DNA of 64,000 nucleotides from Odobenus rosmarus divergens (GCF_000321225.1 NW_004450266.1:7676144-7740143), one strand, 5' to 3'; shown: positions 47,165-59,029, numbered from the stretch's first letter. A program made the numbers and translations. The notes: generated by a model not told the origin, from the letters alone.

Positions 47165-47560
47165 AATAGACCACTCTTGCTGGATGTCATTCATCCAACA
47201 CATATTTATTAAATGTTTACTATGTGCTAGACATTGCTTCAGGAGCAAAGATTAAAATGGTAAATGCAACAAACTTTCTATGTTTGATATGTATATGATG
47301 GTCCTTATAATTGTGGGGATACAGAATTAATCAAGTAAGTATCTGATCATAGCATGGTAAGAGCTAAGAGGAAAGTGACCTGGTGCCACATGAACATTTA
47401 GGAGACTCATATGGGTCCCTAGCGAGGCTTCCCTGAGGATGTCTCATTTGCGTGGGTTCTGACAGATGAGTAGGAGTTAGCTGAAGGGTTGCAAAGACCC
47501 AGTGGTGCAAAGGACACGGAACATTTAAGGAACTGATAAGGGTATGGCAAGAGTAGTGTC
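47165..47560 (-). repeat. L2 3' end
   Basis: CAACACATATTTATTAAATG, CTATGTGCTAGACATTGC, GAGGCTTCCCTGAGGATGTC and GATGAGTAGGAGTTAGCTG are the reverse complement of L2. Confidence 0.8.
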
Positions 47561-48354
47561 TGAGCTGGACAGAACCTTGATATTTACCCTAAGAGGACAG
47601 GACGCTGATGGAAGTTGTAAGCATATGCAGATGGGGGTGGAGGAAACGAACAAGATTTGCATTTTGCAAAGATCACTCTGGTGGTGAAGAACAGAGGAGA
47701 GGAGGAAGGTGAGTGGAGAGAGACAGAGTAGGAAGGTATCTCTGTGTGCAATCATTTCATAATTCCTCACAAAAATGTTGTTCTTATTACAGTTTTAAAC
47801 ATGAGGAGCCCACATTTCACAGGCGTTAATCCATTTCCTCCAGGCCCCAGAACTGGTAAGAAACAGCTGGAAGACTGGGTTATCGGAGACAGAGAGACCT
47901 GGGTTCAAATCGTGACTTAAAGCACAGCCTACGTGGCCGCACGTCCCCCACTGCATGTGTCAGGGTGAGCTTGCATGTGGAAACTGGGCTCCTCGCAACA
48001 GAGAGGAACATAAGTAAAGTCGAGTCCTCTAGTCTTTCGTGTGACACCCACCTGCACAGAGACACGCACATGTGAATTGAATTCATAGACATAAACAAGT
48101 AGATTTTTTTAAAAAAAGAAAAATATATAAAATGAAAGTGGCTTAGAGGCAAAGTGATTCTCCTCTAGGGGTGAGCAGGATGGGAGGTACAGCCTTGCAC
48201 CCCCACATAGCTGCTGGGGATGAACTCAGCTCATTGATCAGTCTGCCCCATCTTTGCTTTTCTTCTGAAAGCCACCGTGCCTTTGTCCAGGCTGAACCCT
48301 CTGTCTGGAAAGCCTGTACCTGCCATCAATTGGCAAGCATCTCTCCTATCTTTT

Positions 48355-48373
48355 TTTTTTTTAAAGATTTGAT

Positions 48374-48404
<31 letters not shown>

Positions 48405-48574
48405 TTTGACAGAGAGAGACACAGCGAGAGAGGGAACACAAGCAGGGGGAGTGGGAGAAGGAGAAGCAGGCTTCCTGCTGAGCAGGGAGCCCGATGCGGG
48501 GCTCGATCCCAGGACCCTGGGGTCATGACCTGAGCCGAAAGCAGAGACTTAACGACTGAGCCACCCAGGCAACC
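48355..48574 (-). repeat. SINEC with perfect TSD, inserted in an L2
   Basis: The 14-base TSD CTCTCCTATCTTTT lies at 48341-48354 and 48575-48588. The tail contains a long TTTA microsatellite. The body is close to consensus (GCCCGATGCGGGGCTCGATC). Confidence 0.95.
48372..48407. repeat. TTTA microsatellite in a SINE tail
   Basis: About nine perfect TTTA units within the tail of the SINE at 48355-48574. The usual tail has two or three, so the tract has expanded and is probably polymorphic. Confidence 0.92.
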
Positions 48575-49289
48575 CTCTCCTATCTTTTATAATCATCTCC
48601 ATATTCCACTTATCCTGGAAACCTTTTCAGAACTGCCCTCCCCCAGCTCCCAGCACAGAACTAACTCTCTTACATCCCAGCCCAGACCTTAATGGGCACT
48701 CCTTCCTGCTTCAAACTTCTCCAACTCTGGACTCTGAACTCCTTGAAGGCAGGGACTTTACCATCTGGCAAATGTTGGAGAGTGAATGGAAGGGAGGAAG
48801 AAAGGAAAAAAGAAGGTGGAGAGAGAAAGAAGGGAGGGAGGAAGTGCAGCTTCTGAGTTGTAGCTTCAGAGACGTTATACCCCATGGTGCCTGAGTAGCA
48901 AATATGGACCCATGCTGAGCCCTGCTGGACTGCAGCGAAGAGGGGAGGAAACTAAAAGTTACCGCTGGGTGATGACCAGGCTGCTATGTCTGGGAAAAAG
49001 GGAAGAAAGAGCCCTGTGACTGAGATGGATTTGTTTTGCTCAAGGAAGTAAGAAGACAAAAGGTCTTCTGGGTGGCAGCCGGATAAATCCCAGGCTCTCC
49101 TGCAGAAATGACGTTGTTCCTGAGGAGCACCCATCCATGGCTAAAGAGGCTTGGGGAGAGTGCTGGTCAGAATACTGTCCTTGGTCTAGGGCATCAGGGA
49201 CTGGCCAGTGGCCCATCTGAGGAGGTTCCCGAATGCGTAGTTAGAACAGCTCAAGTACCAAGACTTAAAGTGCATCTAGAAGATCAATA

Positions 49290-49432
49290 GGAAGATGTGT
49301 GCAAATAATTTGTTAATAAATTTTAGTGGTGAGCATAGGAAAACATATAAACTTGTTGAATCACTATGTTGTACACCTGAAACTAATGTAATATTGTGTG
49401 TCCATTATACTCAAATAAAATAAAAATATGAG
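49290..49432 (+). repeat. L1 3' end
   Basis: GAATCACTATGTTGTACACC, TGAAACTAATGTAATATTGT and ATACTCAAATAAAATAAAAA form the terminal 3' UTR of an L1 with its A-rich end. Confidence 0.8.
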
Positions 49433-49531
49433 AATATTCAGAAAAATGAAATCTAGAAAAAAAGTAAATTTTCATGAATACAACAGTGTAATCACAAACT
49501 CAAGTGTACAAAAAAAAGACACATTATTTAA

Positions 49532-49748
49532 GTTTTTAAAGCGATTTTATTTACGAGAGAGAGAGAGAGAGCACTCACTAGTGGGGGTAGAAAGAAGAGG
49601 AACTCTCTGTGCCAAAGGAGGAGCCAGACTCCGGACTCCGGACTCCAGGCCTGCTTGGGGCTCAATCCCAGGACCCCAGGACGCCGAGATCATGACCCAA
49701 GTCAAAACCAAGAGCCAGAGGCTTAACTGACAGAGCCACCCTGGCGCC
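49532..49748 (-). repeat. SINEC copy with TSD
   Basis: ACACATTATTTAA at 49519 and ACACATCATTTAA at 49749 form a TSD with one difference. The body shows a local triplication of CCGGACT near 49630. Confidence 0.92.
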
Positions 49749-49962
49749 ACACATCATTTAATTTTTTAAAATCTAATTAAACACAACTTTGAATATGATT
49801 TTTTTTTTAACATGACTTCAAATACATCTTTGATTTCAAGAAGCTGATAGAAAATCCAACTCAGTAAATATGGGGGTCTGTTTCCCTCAAGGCTTGGAGA
49901 GTTTCCACCAGTCTTAGGTCTTCAGAGAGGGCCCTTAGGACTTTAGGCCAAGTGAGCCATGC

Positions 49963-50170
49963 TATAAAAAGGTAGTTGCCTAGGGCCTCGACATTTCAAG
50001 TTCAGCAATTTGGCTTCTTTTATACCATGTTGGCCCGTGGGCCTCTGCTGAGGCTGGGAGCCCTGCTAGTCCTGTCCAGTCTTTTTGGTCTCCCAGGCTT
50101 GGCAAAGGTGTTGCTGCTTTTAGTGGGTGGGGGGCCCATCCGAAGGCTGAGAGCTTCCAGGGATACCTAG
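49963..50170 (+). other. TATA-like box upstream of a short signal-peptide-like ORF
   Basis: TATAAAAAGG lies at 49963-49972, 54 bases before an ATG at 50027 that opens 47 codons, stopping at 50168-50170. Its first 26 residues are MLARGPLLRLGALLVL followed by SSLFGLPGLA, basic then hydrophobic and ending Gly-Leu-Ala as before a signal peptidase site. It could be a first coding exon (GT donors lie at the AAG-GTG after it), a decayed gene or chance. On the other strand, 50190-50266 reads an equally plausible charged helix (KLEKILEGMKKATEM), so an antisense pseudogene is an alternative. No homologue is recognised. Confidence 0.15.
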
Positions 50171-50564
50171 GACTTGCAGCCCTACATCTCTGTGGCCTTC
50201 TTCATGCCTTCCAGAATCTTCTCCAGTTTCTGCCTTTTTTCCCCCCTTGTTTCTGCCTTCTTAATTTCTCTGACCCTCCCTTACCTATTACCTTAGTTAC
50301 AACTGTAAAAGCCTTTCAATTCATTCTCTGTCTAAACAATGAGTATAATCACTTTAAAGAATGGGCTCTCATAAAAGCCAGGAAAAGGTTCCCCTGGAGG
50401 AAGAGAATAAGAATTGTTGGCTCCTCCTTAGAGTGGGGGCAGGTTCAGAAAGAGACAGGGACTGTCAGCTTCCATTCTTTCCATCTGTTTTTCCTCTTCA
50501 GGGGAAACAAAACACAATTAATATCTCAGTAAATTATCTTGACACAGTAAGTGCCTAAGTTTTG

Positions 50565-51035
50565 AATGATTTAATTTTTTTTTAAATTGTGATAAAATAC
50601 ACATGATATAAACTTCACCATCTTAACCACTTTTAACTGTACAGTTAGTGATAAGTACATTTACATTGTTGTGCAACCAATCTCCGGAATTTTTCATCTT
50701 GCAAAGCAAAAACTACCTAGTAAACAATTCCCCATTTCCCCTTCCTCCCAGCCTCTGGCAACCACCATTCTCTACTCTCTGTTTCTATTAATTTGACAAC
50801 TCTAGGTAACTCCTATAAATGGAATTGTAGAGTACTTGTTTTCTGTGACTGGTGTCACTTGGCATAAGTAAAGGTTCACTCATATTGTTGCATGTGTTCG
50901 AATTTCTATCTTTTTTAAGGCTGAGTAACAATTCATTTGCATGTATAGATCCCATTTGGCTTATCCATTCATCCATTGATGGACACTTGGGTTGCTTCTA
51001 CCTTCTGGCTATTGTAAATAATGCTAAGGACATGC
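50565..51035 (-). repeat. L1 3' region fragment
   Basis: AACTGTACAGTTAGTG, TTGTTGTGCAACCAATCTCC, CTGGCAACCACCATTCTC, CATTCATCCATTGATGGACAC and GGCTATTGTAAATAATGC are the reverse complement of the well-known L1 end. Confidence 0.85.
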
Positions 51036-51039
51036 GTGC

Positions 51040-52790
51040 ACAGAATGATTTAGTTTCAACACACAAAGAAGCGTCAGTTTAGGAGTATTTTTATCATAAC
51101 TGAACTTTTGGACATTTGCAAGCCAGAGCTCGGGTACCCTGTGAAATCCCTTGGGAGTGTGTCATGGAGATGGTGGCAGGAGAAGGGACTGAAGGCATCT
51201 GTTACCTTCCAGGCCCAGAGGTGTAGCTTAGAACACAACCACCTCCCAGGGCAGCTGGGAGGATTAAAGGGAGGGGCAAGTAGCAAGCAGCGGAAGGAAG
51301 GCAGCAGGCGCGTAGTAGGAGTTCCACATACTTGCAATCCCTTTCCTTCCCTTTGGACTTGCCTTGCTCCAAGTGCAGGTGGCTAGGGAGTACACAGGAC
51401 CCACGGTTGCTTACAGTGCATCAAATATTCTGAGAATGATTAGATTGCAGATTCTGCCTTAGGTATAGTCAAAACATTTAAAATACCATTAAACCTCTGC
51501 TTTCCCAGCTCTGTGGGTTCCTGCAACCTACAGCTCGCAAAATTTCTGTGTCTGCAGGGGTTCATAATATACTCTGGTCTCGATGCTGCGCTGTGCATGT
51601 TTCCACAAAATGATTATGGGGAAGAATGCGGTGCACTCGCCTCTTATTTTGAGATGACAGTTTTGCGTGATATTTGTCTCTCCCCTTGATTATGTATTTT
51701 TGCTCCCTGTGATCACTTTTTCATGGGGGTGGCAAGGGTCTCTGAAAGTTCTGTCATCTAGTTTATTTAGATTTTTGATTTTTAGATTTTGTCCAATGGG
51801 CATCTTGTGTAGCAGAAAACCATAAGCTTCCATGTTGCAAGGGGCAAAGAGAAGAGAAAGAAAAGAAAGGGCATTTATTAGTAGACACCGTTTATGGAGG
51901 TGAGGAACCCCCTGTGTCCTAGAGCCCTAGCTGGGTGCTTGATCGCTAATGTGTTAATGCTGCTTGAGAATCAAAAGTTAAGTGACTTGACTTAGTGGTA
52001 AATAACTTAGGACATACTAGATCAGAAGGAACCCAGCCCTGACTGGCTCCTGAGTCTGTGCTCACGTCAACACCTGCCGTTTCTGTGGCCACTAAAAGTG
52101 AGTGTGATCCAGGTGCAGGAGATACAGAGGAGGTAAGGTTAGTGTGTAGAGTTTTTGTTCTAGGCTAGAGTATGCTTCTTTATTACACCTGACTATCTCC
52201 AGGCAGAAGTGACCCCCACAGAGTCAAGTATTCTGAGAGCTTAAAGACGAACACAATCACGTTAAGGCTAGTTGGAAAACCTTATGTGGACCTGAAGCCT
52301 TTGCAGGAAGAAGGGCGTTCTAGAAGAGAAATTTGCTGGTCAAAAACACAGAAATAAGAAAATTGCAAATGGGATAGTGGAGACTGATGATAGAAAGCTA
52401 AGGTTGTCATAAAAACGATGGTGAGGACTGAACTTACTGTCACCCTTAGCCTGTGTTTTGCTGCACCTAAAAGTGATATTGGCGTGGGCATCAGTGCTTA
52501 AGCTACTCAGTGTGAGGTTCAGAACCTGGTCCTGGCTAGCTACTCTCCAAGGTGCTGGGTCACATGACCAGCAGGGAGCAGGAAGGTCAGACAGAGCAAA
52601 AATGAAATAGGCAAGGGAGGTGGCGGTCCCCTATAGGTCCCTTAAAATGCTCCTGTTTAGCACTGCAGGCATATCATCCTGCCTACAACTCTGTGGGCTG
52701 GCCGCTTCTTGATGGCCAACCTCCTCCACCTGGCATCATGCTACTTTCACAAGTATTCTTCCAGGCTCACCTCCTAACCCCACGCAGGGT
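51040..52790. other. No gene or named repeat seen
   Basis: About 1.75 kb of mixed sequence between an L1 fragment and a SINE. Open frames are under 95 codons and without domains. Confidence 0.45.
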
Positions 52791-52808
52791 AGAGGAGGGT
52801 TCCTGATT

Positions 52809-53011
52809 TTTTTTTAAGATTTATTTATTTATTTGAGAGAGAGAGAGAGAGAGAGACAGAGCACAAACAGGGGGAGAGGCAGAGGGAGAGGGAGAAGCAG
52901 ACTCCCCCTGAGCTGGGAGCCCGATGCAGGACTCGATCCCAGGACCTGGAGATCATGACCTGAGCTGAAGGCAGATGCTTAATCATCTGAGACACCCAGG
53001 CACCCCAAGAA
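52809..53011 (-). repeat. SINEC copy with perfect TSD
   Basis: GGAGGGTTCCTGATT lies at 52794-52808 and 53012-53026. The element contains AAGATTTATTTATTTATTTG, a GA-rich stretch and the head GACACCCAGGCACCCC. Confidence 0.95.
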
Positions 53012-53039
53012 GGAGGGTTCCTGATTACCCCAGCCTCTC

Positions 53040-53375
53040 TCAAACCTCCAAGCCTGGCTGTAGCATCCTTCCTTCACCTACATCCATTTCCCTCTCTCCA
53101 TCTGTGTCCTTACTTCTTTTCTTAAGACTAACTGGAAATTCCTTCCCTTAGTAATGCCTTCCTCTTCTCTTCCAGGAAGAGCGGGGCTAGCTGTTCCCTC
53201 CCAATGCTTCCACATGTCGTTGCGGTTATCTCTGTGAAGATTCTTACACGGCGCTACTCTAATTCTCTGTGTCCAAGTCTGTGCGCTCCACTAATGGTGT
53301 GCACCTCCAGGGCTCAGGAAGAGTTTATGGAATGAATGAATAAATGAATGAATGAATGAGTGAATGGGTGAGGGA
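53040..53375 (+). repeat. L2 3' end with GAAT-type simple repeat
   Basis: CTAACTGGAAATTCCTTCCC, TAATGCCTTCCTCTTCTCTT and TCAGGAAGAGTTTATGGAAT, then repeated GAATGAAT, match an L2 3' end with its tail. Confidence 0.65.
53330..53370. repeat. GAAT microsatellite
   Basis: Imperfect GAAT/GAGT units at the end of an L2. Confidence 0.85.
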
Positions 53376-54039
53376 GCAGCTGAGTGAATGAGTGACTTCT
53401 CCATCCCCGCAGACTGAAGCCAGATCTGCACCAGGGCAAGCGAACAGAGGAGTGAATGAGTGAGTCTAAGAGTGAAGAAATGAAGCAAGTTCACAGTGGG
53501 ATGGGGATTGGATCCCTGCTCTGACCAACATGCTGTGACCACAGGCAGATATGGGAAGTGACAGGTAGAGGGAAACTCTCCTGAGACAGCTCCTGTGAAC
53601 CTGCTGTAGAATTTAGTGAGTGACAGATGGTACTCAAGCAGCTTCTCAGGGAAAAGAAAAAAATCAATTGACCTAAAAAAAGCCCCAAACCCAACAAACC
53701 AAAAACACTAAAAGAGGATTAAAATATTAAAAGAAAGTGTATGCCTGTACAATTCTGTTGTTGTTGCTTTCAGCGGTACCTAGTAGAAATCTCTAGTAAA
53801 GGTCCCCCAATCCTCCCCCACCATTTCCCGTTTCATATAGAACAACATTCTCCAAAAGCAGTGTCCCCTGTCCAGTTATATCAGGCAGCCACAGCCCTCC
53901 TTGTAGCTGCACAAATAAATCACATCCCTGCTTTTTGAGATAAACAGCACATTTCAGTAAAGGCAGCCTGGGGGAGGAGAAAGAGGCCACCCTCGCCTTT
54001 GCAGAGATCTGAGGGCAAACCCAAACTAGTCTACTCAAC

Positions 54040-54170
54040 TAGTTGAAGGATCTTAGACAAATTCCCTTAAAGTCTTCTTATCTGTCAATGTCTTCTTATC
54101 TATAAAATGGGGAGAACATCCCTGGTCATCACTGACGTGAAGACTAAATGGCTTTTAGCAGCTAATCCTT
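54040..54170 (+). repeat. MIR fragment with internal duplication
   Basis: TTAGACAAATTCCCTTAAAG, TATCTATAAAATGGGGAGAA. The phrase GTCTTCTTATCT occurs twice within 30 bases. Confidence 0.6.
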
Positions 54171-54263
54171 GGGTGAGAAGGGGGCAGATAGCAGTGAACA
54201 CAATCTGGAGGAGCAAGACTTGAGTTGCAGTCTTATAATTTTGGAAAATTCTCACAACTTTTT

Positions 54264-54478
54264 TTATTTATTTTTATTTTTTTAAAAAAGATTTTATTTA
54301 TTTATTTGACAGAGAGAGAGACAGCGAGAGAGGGAACACAAGCAGGGGGAGGAGTGGGAGAGGGAGAAGCAGGCTTCCCACGGAGCAGGGAGCCCGATGC
54401 GGGGCTCGATCCCAGGACCCTGGGATCATGACCTGAGCCGAAGGCAGACGCTTAATGACTGAGCCACCCAGGCGCCCC
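54264..54478 (-). repeat. Young SINEC copy with perfect TSD
   Basis: The 17-base TSD AATTCTCACAACTTTTT lies at 54247-54263 and 54479-54495. The body is very close to consensus, which indicates a recent insertion. Confidence 0.96.
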
Positions 54479-54670
54479 AATTCTCACAACTTTTTAAAAG
54501 AATTTCCATATTTCTCATTTGTTCTTTTGAATAGACTTGCAGTTCAGGCCCCTGGGGTGAGATTTTCAAGCATGAGCATAAACAATCTCAGATTTGGAAC
54601 CTCTGCACTGTTAATTCGCTAGGCATTATGCACTCCTCTGTCTTCTTCTTTCATTTACTTCCTTGAATTT

Positions 54671-54710
54671 CATTCATTCGTTCATTCACTCAACAATTCA
54701 TTCATCCAAC
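54671..54710. repeat. CATT-type simple repeat
   Basis: Imperfect CATT, CGTT and CACT units. Confidence 0.75.
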
Positions 54711-54739
54711 CATTAATTAATGAGTACATCATTTAGTCA

Positions 54740-55040
54740 ATTAATTTTTCTCTTCTTCATTTATTAAACATCTAGTGAATACCTCCTCTGGGCAGACGCT
54801 ATGGTAGGCACATGAGAAACTGTCACAATCCCAATCTTCATGAAACTCATTCTCCACAGGATGACAAGACACACGCACACACATACACACGGTTATAAAC
54901 AGAGTGGCAGGTACTTCAACAGATACATGAACAGGGAATTGCAATAGCAGAGAGGGCTGTGTGATTACACACTGCCTGGGAGAAGCAAGGCAGGCTTCAA
55001 AGAGGTGGTTGTAGCTGATCTCCAGGTTCGTCTTCAGTAA
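54740..55040 (-). repeat. L2 3' end
   Basis: ATTTATTAAACATCTAGTGA, GGCAGACGCTATGGTAGGCA, AATCTTCATGAAACTCATTC and AGGCAGGCTTCAAAGAGG are the reverse complement of L2. Confidence 0.65.
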
Positions 55041-55059
55041 CAAGTGCCCAGTGGTTCTC

Positions 55060-56260
55060 TTAGAAAAGTTTTTTTTGTTGGTAGCCTCCCTTATGTGATT
55101 ATAAGGCAAGGCACTAGGTATCCATTGCCTTGGGGAAAGATTAGAGTAGATAATTTTATGGTCTTTGTCATAGAGGACTGGGTGCTGGAGAGATGAGAGA
55201 TTAATTTGCAAAAGGATTTCAGATTCTTTAGAGGATAAAGCGTACATGACTCCCATCCCTGTTTCAGAAATTTAAAAATGGAAAATTCTTGGACAAGATT
55301 TGCTAAGGGGAATTCACCAGGAAAGCAGGGGAGTGTGGCTGGTGACCCCAGCTCAGCACAGGGCACAGGGGTGTGGGAGAGTCGTGGGTCCAGTACTGCC
55401 CAGGTTGAGTCTGGGAGCTCCTCAGTCTTCAGTAACCCTGACTCAGTGTCTTGTTTGTGCAAGCAATAGATGAGCATTAATGCATGGGCAACAAAATCTG
55501 TAAACTCGGTGCTAAATAGGAAACCTCCATCTTCAGTGATCCAGCCAATTGTTTCAGTTAGGGTCCACCCAGGCAAATAGAAACCATGCCAGTCTAAATA
55601 TGGAGAATTTGTTATGTAGACTATAGAACACTGAGATGCTGAGTAGAGCGCTATGGGGTGACCTAGAGATTAGCAATAGCAGAGGAAACAAGAAGAAAGG
55701 AATTTAGGAGGTGTTATCTGACCCAGAAGCCTAAGGCAGAGAGGGAGGGAGAGAAGCACCCTGGCTTCTTCCTTTCACCTTCTTCCATTCTCCCCATAGT
55801 GTCCACCCCCCTAATTGGCTAAGGTCAGTGAGAAGCCAGCTGAGAAAGAGGCCTGGAAACTCCCACCTGCTGGAATGAGTGCATCTACCCTGTGATTCAG
55901 AACCAAGCAGGGTACAGGTGAGAATGGGGTGAAGGCTGGCTCACAAGGGCATCCTCAGGGCACTGGGCAAGTTCAGGCTGTACAGAGCCTGTGTTCCACA
56001 GCGACCCCATGTGGCAGACTCTGGTTCTCTCTGTTGGTTTTAATACACCCCAGCGTCCTTGGACAATCCATAGGCAAGATGTGGGCTATCAGGGAAGAAT
56101 TCAAGAGATGATATCAGGTTTCCGGTCAAGAAGTCATACAAGTGCTTGTTCAATTAACTGACAAAGTAAACTGTATTTGAATGTAATTGAAACCCAAGTT
56201 GGGAATGAGATCATATAGATTACATGATAACATAGGAATGATCGTATCTACTAATACTGA
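55060..56260. other. No supported gene; one 161-codon minus-strand frame
   Basis: The frame at 55091-55576 on the minus strand stays open for 161 codons but shows no signal peptide, membrane segment or motif that I recognise. An overlapping minus-strand frame of 171 codons covers 54741-55256, partly inside an L2. Both are probably chance frames. Confidence 0.4.
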
Positions 56261-56264
56261 GTTC

Positions 56265-56490
56265 ATACCATGTGCCAAGCACTGATTTAAACACTTTACA
56301 TAAATTAGGTCACTTAATACTCACTACAACCCTGTGAGGGTATATATTATTACCCCATGTTACATTTAAGGAAACTGACAGTCAGTGACTTTTGGAAGGT
56401 CCTATAACTAATAAATAGCAAACACAGATTTCAATCTCAGTTCCCTTGGAATCCAAAATAAATGCTCTTAATCACTATGGTATATGGCTG
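56265..56490 (-). repeat. MIR
   Basis: CCATGTGCCAAGCACTGATT, ATACTCACTACAACCCTGTG and TAAGGAAACTGACAGTCAG are the reverse complement of MIR. Confidence 0.85.
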
Positions 56491-57059
56491 CAAAGGAACA
56501 AAAGTAAATCCTTTGCATTCCAGTTAGAATGTGGCCTGTCTCATTTCACTAGAAGGGGAGGATTCAAATCCCATGCTGTGGAGAAAAGACCACATATTGC
56601 TAGTGCAGTGTGACATTCCAGAAATTAGTGTCAGGACCCTGCTCAAAATATGTTTACACGATGTGTAGCAGTATAGTCTTCTTGGCTTCTGTAATAGGAT
56701 AATCTGGCCCTGGCTCTGCTCTCCCCACTGCTGAGGAGAGAAGTTTGGTCCCTGGGAATGTAGCAAGGGAAATGGGCTGAAACCAACCAGAAGAGAATTT
56801 GAGCTGATTATCCTACAAAATATGTCTGAGCTCTGAGCTGTTACACCATGAGAGTCCCCCCAGGGAGGGTGCAGAAGAGAAGCCCCACTGCCTTTAGCTC
56901 CTCTGAGTAAGTGCTGTGTAAACACAAAGTATCCAGATGAGTGTCTCCCATCAGCTAAAGATTAGTGAGGGCTCTCTGGAGTTGGGAACCAGGGACCACT
57001 GCAGAAATAGATGGAGATGCTTCCTGGTAATAACAAACACCCCAGTGCAACAGCATGGT

Positions 57060-57260
57060 GAGACCACATGTATTATCTCCTTTCAGCCTCTCAGTGGTCC
57101 TGCAAAGGACACAGGATGGACATTATTATCCCTGTTTTCTAAATAAAGCAACTGAGGCCCAGAAAACAGAGATGATTCACTGAAAATCACATAGGCTTTT
57201 AGTAGATGAGATGGGATTAGAACCTGAGTCTTAAAACACAGGTTTAGACCTCATTGCCTT
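57060..57260 (-). repeat. MIR
   Basis: GGACATTATTATCCCTGTTT, AAAGCAACTGAGGCCCAGAA and GGGATTAGAACCTGAGTC are the reverse complement of MIR. Confidence 0.82.
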
Positions 57261-57849
57261 GCACTAATTAGATGAGGTATGATGATGTTTTTGTGTCTCT
57301 TCCATACCTCTCTGGGTCTTGGGGAGTTGAAATGACAGACCTTCAAACAAGTCCTCTAACACAAGTATTCTAAAGATAGATCAAGCTGGCTATAGTAACA
57401 GTGTGTGATTAAGCTTTAGATAACAAGCTTATTCCAAGGAAGGGCCACTCACCCATAAGGCAGACCCCCACGACACCAGGGAGGGAGCTCTAGAATGTGG
57501 CAAGGGGGCCTGCACCATGATCACCAGGAGTCATTCATTCCTAGGATCCAGGCATTCCCAGCCTCTACCGTCACTGACACCACAAGGATGGACCCCTGGG
57601 AAACTGCAATCACCTTTGCATCCCCATTCAGGCCTTACTGGACCCTTTCACGATCCCAAGTCCTGGTAAAGGGGCTTCCCCAGAGGCTGTGAGCTTGGGA
57701 ACTGGGGCTTGCGGTCCATGGGGGAGCAGCTGTTGCTTCAGCTGAGATGTGGCGAATGTGCAGGAGATCATCAAGGATCCTGGGCATGGTTTTGTCCAAC
57801 ATTGTAATTTTTCAGATCCAATTCATTTCAATGAACCAACAGTTATCAA

Positions 57850-57960
57850 TGTGGATTTATTAACTTTTTTCAGGAACCTGAGACCCAGAGAGGTCAAAAT
57901 AGTTTCACAATGACCCAAAGTGCTCATGGCAGAGCTGGGTTTCTAAGACAGGTCTCATGA
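57850..57960 (-). repeat. MIR fragment
   Basis: GGAACCTGAGACCCAGAGAG, GTTTCACAATGACCCAAAGT and GGCAGAGCTGGGTTTCTAAG are MIR-like. Confidence 0.6.
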
Positions 57961-57989
57961 CCTGGTACATTCCCCCCCCCCACCTCCCC

Positions 57990-58310
57990 CCCATCTCTCT
58001 TGGAGCAAAGCAGCACAAAAGGGCCTTAATCACCTTATTTTCCTTGTTGTTAATGCTAGTTGTGAAAATGCCTGACATGGAGATCTGTCATATTTTACAT
58101 ACAGGGGGAACGGTGACTAATGATCTACATTGTAATCATTGAGACTTTGCCTAAAAATTAGCTGATTGAATTTGTCAGATCTGACTCTGGTTTGATGAGC
58201 CCCAGTGAAATTACAATTTTATTTGACATGAATGAGTACTGAAATAGCTATTTAACCTCAGGCAAGGCTAACCTATCTAATCTTGATGCTGTGATAGGCT
58301 GGATCCTTCA
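57990..58310. promoter_or_regulatory. Repeat-free block, candidate conserved non-coding element
   Basis: This stretch lies between MIR copies and contains phrases such as GTGACTAATGATCTACATTG, AAAAATTAGCTGATTGAATT and GTGAAATTACAATTTTATTT. It has no repeat similarity that I can see and no long ORF. Its AT-rich, non-repetitive words with homeodomain-like TAAT and ATTA cores suggest constraint. This is a judgement by eye. Confidence 0.28.
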
Positions 58311-58419
58311 ACTTGGAACCCAGAGAGAGGGCCTGCTGAGTCATCAGCAGAGCTTCCCATCAGCAGAGCACCAAGTTTTGCATGTCCTCTTGCATATGTC
58401 ACCTCTTATAACACTCACA

Positions 58420-58590
58420 ACAAAATGAAAATTGTTATATTTGTTCTATGTGTGAGAAAGTTGGGGCACAGAAGTGTTAAGTAACTTGGGCAAGGTTGTG
58501 CAGCTAGGTAAGGACAGGAAGTACAGTTCATACCAGGTTTGTCCAATTGCAAACCTCATGTTCTTTTCCCTAACCCAGGCTGCCAGAGAG
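58420..58590 (-). repeat. MIR
   Basis: GTTGGGGCACAGAAGTGTTA, AGTAACTTGGGCAAGGTTGT and GCAGCTAGGTAAGGACAGGA are the reverse complement of MIR. Confidence 0.8.
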
Positions 58591-58821
58591 AGAAAGTTTT
58601 GAAAGAAAAGAGATAAGTGCAGAGTCTCTGATTTGGAGGGAGCTTTTTATCATAACTTTGGGGGTGGCCATGGGGCTTAAGGGTCTTCAACCACAGAGGT
58701 TGTCAGAGAAGCAGGAGAAGCGAGAGCTGAGCTGGGGTAGGACAGGGATCAGGGGATTAAGCAGGCTCGGGACCCAGCTTTACTGTCCTACTGTGAAGAG
58801 TAGTGATGAAAGACAGTTCAT

Positions 58822-59010
58822 GTTGGGGCGCCCGTGTGTCTCAGTCATTAAGCGTCTGCCTTCGGCTCAGGTCGTGATCCCAGGGTCCTGGGATCGAGCC
58901 CCGCATCGGGCTCCCTGCTCCGTGGGAAGCCTGCTTCTCCCTCTCCCACTCCCCACTGCTTGTGTTCCCTCTTCTCTCTGTCAAATAAATAAATAAAATC
59001 TTTAAAAAAA
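58822..59010 (+). repeat. Young SINEC copy with perfect TSD
   Basis: GAAAGACAGTTCAT lies at 58808-58821 and 59011-59024. The sequence is near consensus (GATCGAGCCCCGCATCGGG, CAAATAAATAAATAAAATC). Confidence 0.96.
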
Positions 59011-59029
59011 GAAAGACAGTTCATATAAT

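Larger units (their letters stand above)
48255..48790 (+). repeat. L2 3' end split by a SINE
   Basis: The part before the SINE has AGCCACCGTGCCTTTGTCCA. After the SINE, AACCTTTTCAGAACTGCCCT, CTCCTTGAAGGCAGGGACTT and TGTTGGAGAGTGAATGG complete an L2. The interruption is 48355-48574. Confidence 0.65.

Noticed and set aside
54741..55576. Two overlapping minus-strand frames of 171 and 161 codons as exons
   Set aside because: The first lies largely in an L2 fragment and neither shows a recognisable domain. They are within what chance can give in 33 kb.
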